A stretch of DNA of 64,000 bases from Phlyctochytrium arcticum (Eukaryota > Chytridiomycota > Chytridiomycetes > Chytridiales > Chytridiaceae): NCBI GenBank assembly GCA_025602905.1, contig JAHLKI010000003.1, forward strand, positions 1,612,001 through 1,676,000, given 5' to 3'. Below, piece by piece: positions 58,120 to 64,000 of the stretch (the stretch's first letter is position 1; each line of letters starts with the position of its first letter). A model generated the notes under the pieces. It was given only the letters and a program-made list of their open reading frames with translations. It searched no databases and was not told the DNA's origin. A program made the translations under genes and the position numbers.

Positions 58120-58811
58120 TTCATCTGCCCCTTACACCTGCTTCTATTCCACCCATCATGATCCGTCCCACCAAATTTTCCCATGATGAATTGTCCGGAT
58201 TGGACGCGTCTTGTCCCATGCGGGTGGAGAAAACTATTGTCAATTCCCGGGACGCGGGACCCGCCGCAACGATTTTGGTGAAAGTTCGAGTGGCAAATTT
58301 AGGAAACCCCCAATTTCACTGATTTCGGACACGTACCTCATCGATCGCTATACGGCACACCACGGATGAGTGGGCGACGTTTGTTGAAACTACCGCTGTG
58401 GATTGTCGATGGGTAGAGTTTGTCGAGGGGACAGATGGTGGGGAAGAACCCTTCTCAGGGGCCAGGGCCGGTCTGAATCCAGCCTCAAATTTGCGGTCCG
58501 CTACGCCATGATCGAATATGGGTAAAGATTACCAAGTGACGATTTCCAAGCCCGCCCCACTAGTCACCCGACCCCGACCTCCCCCCCCGGTGCTCCGGTT
58601 TCATAGACGAGTTCTTGAGAGATCCCATCATACCCGACTCCCCGCCCCGTCCCCGCCGCCAACGATCTTCCTCGGTCTTACCACCATTGAAACGCACGGA
58701 AGCAGACCCCCCCTACGGTCGCCGTTCTCTGCTCGTTACTCGTTCGGTGAAGGCCGCCGTGGTGTTAAACTGGACGGTCGTCGTGGGCACCTGTTTGGGT
58801 CGGATGAGTAA
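58120..58811 (+). pseudogene. CBM21 gene, degraded C-terminal half
   Basis: From an ATG near 58158 the frame reads FSHDELSGLDASCP, VEKTIVNSRD, ATILVKVRVANLGNP, which aligns with the start of the CBM21 domain. A stop follows. Then come ATFVETTAVDCRW and FVEGTDGGEE in another frame, then GKDYQVTISKPAPL, and finally the C-terminal SARYSFGEGRRGVKLDG to a TAA at 58811. Several indels and stops show it is dead. Confidence 0.85.
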
Positions 58812-59339
58812 CGGTCCTCGTGTCTCGGTATCTGAGGCCTCGGTGTCGGTTTTTTTATTTGCTCTGTGTAGTTTGATGTCGTTTCGTCGTCTCTTGTCTT
58901 TTGCTGTGTCGTTTATCTTTTTATAAATTACTTTTTTTTGGAGGACTTTATAACTTGCGCATACTGTAGTTGTATTTTTGGAGTCCCCAAAGTACTACCA
59001 TAGTTGTCGTTTATTGCACACATGAACAACTTACTATGTTGAGCCAGGATGTTAGCGCAGCAACAAAGTTGCAAAATTCCAGGCAAAGTTCAACTCATGC
59101 CGCGCAGCAAAAGGCTCACGTCAGCAGCATTATACGCGCCGCGTCGGGCCTAGTAACATTTTCAACGAAATCCAAGATGGCATGCCCGCTTCCTTCTTCC
59201 TCACCGCGGACAGCTTCACTCACCTCCCACGTCCGCTGGACACTTTCTTCTTGACACCACCACGCTCATCTCCGCTCTCCTTCATCTAATGGCACCTTGG
59301 GAGAGAGTATTAGACGGACATGAGACGATCTGGGATCGC

Positions 59340-60760
59340 CCCGCCCTGCTTCTCTTGTTTCTTTGGCCCTCGGATCAAAGTTGACCCTACATCTTCCTCT
59401 TGACGACTATCACGCGAATCCGCCATCCACAAGACACCAACAAGCAGATCCCTCTACTCGTGTGCCCATTGTTCTCAGCATCAATATCATGCAGCATATC
59501 CACTCACAGGTACTTCCAAAAACGCAGTTAACAGCTCGCACTACACAACAATCTCACCTCTTTCCTATCCGCTAGCATCTCTGGCCTTGCATGGTGCCCG
59601 TAGTGAGGCGGCCTTACCACAACTTCCAGGTCCACCGACGAGTTGGACGTCTTGCGGCGCCGCATAGAGCTCCTGGGGCGACAGAACTGCCTTATAGCGG
59701 TCCTGGAGTAGCAAGTCATGCGTATGCCAGTCCTGGAGCAGCAAGAGGCGGTCCTGCAAGCCAAAGTCATGCAACTGGAATCAAGCTGGAATCATGTCCA
59801 GCATGCCTAGGGGGGCTCGCCCACAAAAGTCGGACCAGAGGCCCTGAACCTCCCCAACCTTGACCGCGTCGAGGAATCGGCCCTTCCTGCAATCTCTATC
59901 CCTACCAACAACACCTTTTCGATCCTGGACGACGTCACACCCACCATCACATCCATCACTCCACCGAATCTCACGGAAACCGTCGAGCATATTGTTAGCG
60001 CCATCCTGGAGTCTACCCATGATGAAATCCCATCCTCGTCAGAGTCGGATTTTGTGTCAAGCGATGAATCGGATCAATTGACTACAGACGATTCAGACGA
60101 ATTCCTTGAACCCGATGTCGTAGTTCCGTTGTCAATTGAAGCCGTGCTGGGGAATGCACGGAAACAGCTTGCTGCATCTGCTCGGGTAATGCAGGAGTTG
60201 GCCGTAGTTCCGGACGACTCTCCATACGAATCACCCGCGGAGTTACCACCTCCTGTCCGTCGCAGGTCAGCATCATCTCCCGATCACCACCACCTAAAAT
60301 CATCACTCGCGCGTGCTGGCAGCCGGCCACGGAAAACCGTGCGCTTTAATCAATCACACTTTCAACACGTCTGCGTCATTAAACGCGGTATCAAGGCGAT
60401 CGATATACCCACGTGTCCGCGTTTCATCCAATCCGTCCAAGATATTAACGATGCGGCCGATGAAGAAAGGGAAGCCTTTGAGGCGCTGACCCCTGCCTCT
60501 ATTCCACCTTTTCCCATGACGAATTGTCCCGATTGGACGCGGCGTGTCCACTTCGGGCGGAGAAAACGATTGTAAACTCACAGGATGCGGTACCGGCCGC
60601 GACGATTTTGGTCAACGTCCGCGTCGCCAACTGGGGAAATCCGAGATATCTCGCAATCAGATATACGACGAACAATTGGGACTCGTTCGTGAAAATCCCG
60701 ACGAGCAAGACCTTTGCTTTGCGGTATTGGAGGACGCGTTCACTACTCCCGTTGTACCCA
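59340..60760 (+). pseudogene. CBM21 gene, degraded copy with leader and N-terminal half
   Basis: Leader-like DNA at 59340-59580 resembles the parent leader near 53575-53850. From about 59855 the frame carries the parental acidic region (SSSESDFVSSDESDQLTTDD), SIEAVLGNARKQL, the RVxF site KTVRFN and TCPRFIQS. A frame change near 60520 moves the CBM21 start (CPLRAEKTIVNSQD, VRVANWGNP) into another frame, and homology ends near 60720. The 173-codon frame at 60054-60575 keeps the PP1-docking motif without carbohydrate binding. Confidence 0.85.
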
Positions 60761-60959
60761 TCATTATGTACCGTTCCCCCACCTCGGAATCAACTCGGAC
60801 CACCCAATCATTTACCGAAGCAATTGATTCCAGACTCCCACCACCGAGTCTCACCGAGTCTATATTCTCTGATACAGATTTTACCAATTCAAATCTGTAT
60901 TCGTTGGTCGTGCAAGTCTGACAGGCTTAAAATCGTGTCTTTCCCATCATATCCACAGT

Positions 60960-61135
60960 CGTCAGTCGCAAAAGTCGGTCCGATTCAACCACGAACAGTT
61001 CCAGGAAGTCTGCGTCTTCCGTAGGGGTATAAAGGCGCAGGATATCCTGACCTGTCCCCGTTTTATACAGTCAGTACACGACACGGAAGCAGCGGAACGG
61101 GAGGAAAGGGACGCCTACGAAGCTAGATTAAGGGG
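60960..61135 (+). pseudogene. CBM21 gene, short recent fragment
   Basis: This piece is almost identical to parental 55530-55685 (SLTGLK upstream, KSVRFNH, FQEVCVFRRG, AERE) and must be the youngest copy. It has no start and ends abruptly in unrelated DNA. Confidence 0.85.
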
Positions 61136-62135
61136 ACATCGCATAAAAGTCGGTTATTGTTGAGAACGTTGTAGAAAGTCCGGCTTTTCCAAAGTCTCTA
61201 GTTTTCCCCAGTTTTCAGTCATTTCACATTTCATCATCAAAAACCCAACATAAACGAGGATATTTCACACTTTGCCGGTTGCCACATCTAGAATGACCCT
61301 CTTGCACTTGGATTGAAAACTTTTACAACCATGGAGAGCGGTGCTGCGTACCAATCGATAATGAATCGATTTCTCAGAAGGCTTTATATCTCCATAGCAT
61401 GTATCCGATTGATGTCAAAGGTGGGAAAGGTATAAAACAGTGTAAAGAGAGTGTTACTCCATTACTCAATGCTAGGTCCATGCAAAATATCTCTATCAGA
61501 CACTGCGCTGACTTTGTTTTGCGCATTTCTATCCGACATTTCCCACGCGTAAAATGAACAAGATGGGGGGACAGTGAATAAGAGTTCATGACTACGAATA
61601 AAAAAAAATGACAAAATGAGGGGAACGTTTGCAGAATGATGATGTTCAGTCTTCCCCAACCCTATAGAACAAATATCACGGTAAGGGGATTTCCTTCTTC
61701 TCGAAATCAAAAGCCAACGCGATTTTGGCACGAAATTCCCATACGTATCTTGTATCAAATAGGGTTGCTGAGATTAAGGAAAACAAACTATGTGGTAAAC
61801 GGTGACAGAAATGCGGGGTTTTGCCACACCAGGAACCATACATTTATCAACATGATACGGGCCACCACCATAACTGTTCAACTCGCAGATCATGCTGTTG
61901 AAGAAGACACCACAACGCACCAAAAGGCTTGATGAGCTTGCATATTCCTGTACTAAAGACCATGGTAGCAGCAGCTGCGAGAGCCAGCCGGAACGAGGTC
62001 AATGGGGGGAAACCAAGTTCTTTCCATTTTTTTCTATTCAAAATTCAAAAAAAAACAAGTGTGAGAGAAAAGGAAAACACAAAATGAGTGCAGAAAATAA
62101 TGTTATTATAAAATTGAAGAAAAGACAACAAAGTT
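61136..62135. other. Intergenic, no gene seen
   Basis: AT-richer DNA with no supported frame; the right end is the 3'UTR of the eIF3c gene. Confidence 0.4.
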
Positions 62136-64000
62136 TTAACGGCCAGCACGCTGCCCAGTCTGGTCTCGTCGCTCACGGTTACCGCCTGCATCACCACCAC
62201 CATAACCTCCTCGACCACCACCACCGCGACCACCGCCACCACGGCCGCCTCGGCCACCTCGGTATCCGCCCCGGTCACCGCCACGGTCACCATGGCCTCC
62301 ACGTTGACCGCCACGGAAATCACGTTGTTGCTGTTGCTGCTGGAGTCCCAACTGCATCGATCGGGACTCGAGGAGTTTCTCGTTGCTGTCGACAAAACTG
62401 GAGACCTTGTCGGCATAGAGTCCGGCCAAAAATTCGAGTCGCGATGTCTCAACGCCGGGTCCAGCCGTGCGGTGCAGGACAACCGTGTTGGTGGGCTGGT
62501 CAATGCTGGCCAACAGCTCTTCGTTGATAATCATGCGAGAGACTGTGGCGCGGACATCATTGATGGTGAGTTCAAACATGCCAGCGAGCTGGTCAATGCC
62601 GAGGGAATCGTAGTAGGGGGAATAGGTGAAAAAGTATGTGCGGAGGCCTTCTTCCTGGATTTTTCGGGACAACATGTTCTTGATCTTTTCAGTATTTGGC
62701 ATCAGATCCCAAATCTTGATGGCGTGAATCAAGTCTCGACACCGCTGCCATTCTCCGGCAGCCAAAGCCTTGGCAGCTCCCATAATGTGGTCACGGGTGT
62801 TTTCAGGGGGTCCTGAATATGTCAATCATGAGTTTGTGATTCTAATTGAGCGAGAGAAGGTAAAGAGATGACATACCGATAAAGACTTGACGCTCGTTGT
62901 AATCCAACATACGACGGAATGGCTTGCTGATAACCTTGCGGCGAGGCTCGTGCGCGTTGGCTGCCATGTTCGGAATTTCGAGGAGCATGGAGCATGTGAG
63001 GTAGACGCACTCGAGGAGTTCGAGGTTGATGTGCATGTGGAAAGGGAGCTGACGCAACTTCTCCAGCTTTTCTTGCTCGGGGGTTTTGTCGGAAAATCGC
63101 TGCATCTGGACACCTTGAGCCAACAGTTCCTTGACTTTGCCAGATGAAGAAATTTCCTGCAAGCAGTTGGCGGTTTCCCGGACCATGCCAGCACGGAATG
63201 CGCACAGGCCAATCTGAGCCATGGTTCGGTTGAAGAGGATTTGGGTGGAGACTTCGGTCTGAGCAATGTGATCCTGCAAGTGAGACATGAGCATCAGATC
63301 GCGAGCACGTTGGAAGTTGTCGTGGAGTGCGAGATGGTACACGTGGCAAAGAAGCGATCGGGTTCGGACACGGTCGATGGATGTCTTGTACAGGCTGATG
63401 CAGAGATTCTGGACAAGGTCTGAGGGTTCTTCAAGCTTCTCGTTCAAAGTTGGGTGCAATGTTCGAACTTCCTTCTCGACAGCCTGAATGACAGAGTCGG
63501 GTTTGTAGTAGAGATGCTCAACTCGGCGCATCTTGGTGCTGTCGACGGCCAAAGTGTAGTTGATACGCTCAAAGTACTTTTGCGCACGAACAATTAGGGC
63601 GTACAGAATTGTTTCGTCACGGAGACGGCTGACATAGTCCAGTGTGTGAGGGTCAATGTGTTGAAGGGATCGGGTAAATTCATCGTCGATGCGCTCAATC
63701 AGAGAGCTCAAACTTGCGCGAATGATAATGTTCTCGCCATTCTTGAACTTTTCCTCGGCAGCTTCGGCTTCATCCTCCTCCTCTGCCATTTCCTCAATGC
63801 AGATGCTTACATTCTCCTCGAGAAGGGCAAACAACTGGTTCATTTCCGCGGCAGCGGACTTCCAGACATCCGTGGCCAAATATCCGGCGGTAGATGATGA
63901 AGAGTCAAATCGGGATGGGATGAGAGCAAGCAAAACACGAACGCGGGCAGAGGGGGTAAGGGCGATTTCGAGCAGACGTTCCAGGTTTTGCATTTGCAAT
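62136..64000 (-). CDS. NIP1: Translation initiation factor eIF3 subunit c, 3' part
   Basis: Two exons are inside the window (64000-62877 and 62812-62136, phase 1 intron of 64 nt). The 5' end lies beyond the edge. The visible 600 residues contain eIF3c stretches such as LLCHVYHLALHDNFQRARDL, FNRTMAQIGLCAFR, LLELLECVYL-type helices and FRRMLDYNERQVF. A PCI domain with winged helix follows (YSPYYDSLGIDQLAGMFEL, then RMIINEELLASIDQP). The C-terminus is an RGG-rich tail after a polyglutamine run, likely for RNA contact. eIF3c is a core scaffold of eIF3 that binds eIF1 and eIF5 on the 40S subunit. Confidence 0.94.

Overview
The window looks like nuclear DNA of a zoosporic (flagellated) true fungus, most likely a chytrid. 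Genes are split by short introns (about 50-190 nt) with GTAAGT/GTATGT donors. A fungal-type LCL2 homologue, fungal-style thaumatin/killer-toxin-like and CBM21 proteins and a Crinkler-like gene sit beside CFAP52, a protein of motile flagella that non-flagellated fungi lack. No tRNA, rRNA, CRISPR or bacterial operon was seen.

Layout. 1-141 is the 5' end of an HSP70 gene. 142-3267 holds only weak coding relics. 3268-9734 is an expanded cluster of two unrecognised secreted-protein families. Family A lies on the minus strand (one intact gene, one frameshifted copy, one 5' fragment). Family B lies on the plus strand (three intact genes with a GPI-like C-terminus). The A and B copies alternate and look like a duplicated divergent pair. 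A stray last exon of family B lies at 15601-15911. Between them, 9900-14430 is a graveyard of tandemly duplicated relics: a two-unit gene with a bacterial-looking DNA-binding-type domain, broken by a stop and a frameshift, and a gene whose 3' part is duplicated with a 674-bp period.

17111-25879 is conserved: a secreted M13 metallopeptidase, a ten-exon ABCG half-transporter and a proline-rich C2H2 zinc-finger protein. 26802-29464 is a MULE-type DNA transposon with 42-bp perfect terminal inverted repeats and a frameshifted transposase. 31855-34480 holds two F-box-like paralogues head to head, both damaged.

34795-39325 is the most striking gene. It has eleven exons and encodes a secreted protein of about 1304 residues that joins a Cys-rich module and a thaumatin-like domain to a long C-terminal part resembling the helical tail of killer-toxin-like fungal chitinases. 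39956-41178 is a PH-domain-like protein. 45081-47116 is an amidase-signature gene that has lost all three catalytic residues and carries a frameshift. 47220-49526 is CFAP52 and 50233-50727 is LCL2. 51016-52431 is a decayed Crinkler-like gene followed by a hairpin and a telomere-like repeat.

53922-56383 is a CBM21/RVxF protein-phosphatase-1 glycogen-targeting subunit with four 5'UTR introns built from a repeated unit. Four or more degraded partial copies follow it (56855-61135). The right edge (62136-64000) is the 3' part of eIF3c.

Overall the window alternates islands of conserved single-copy genes with unstable islands where lineage-specific secreted and effector-like genes duplicate and decay. 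Exon boundaries were inferred by eye from splice motifs, frame continuity and paralogue comparison; none is backed by transcript data.
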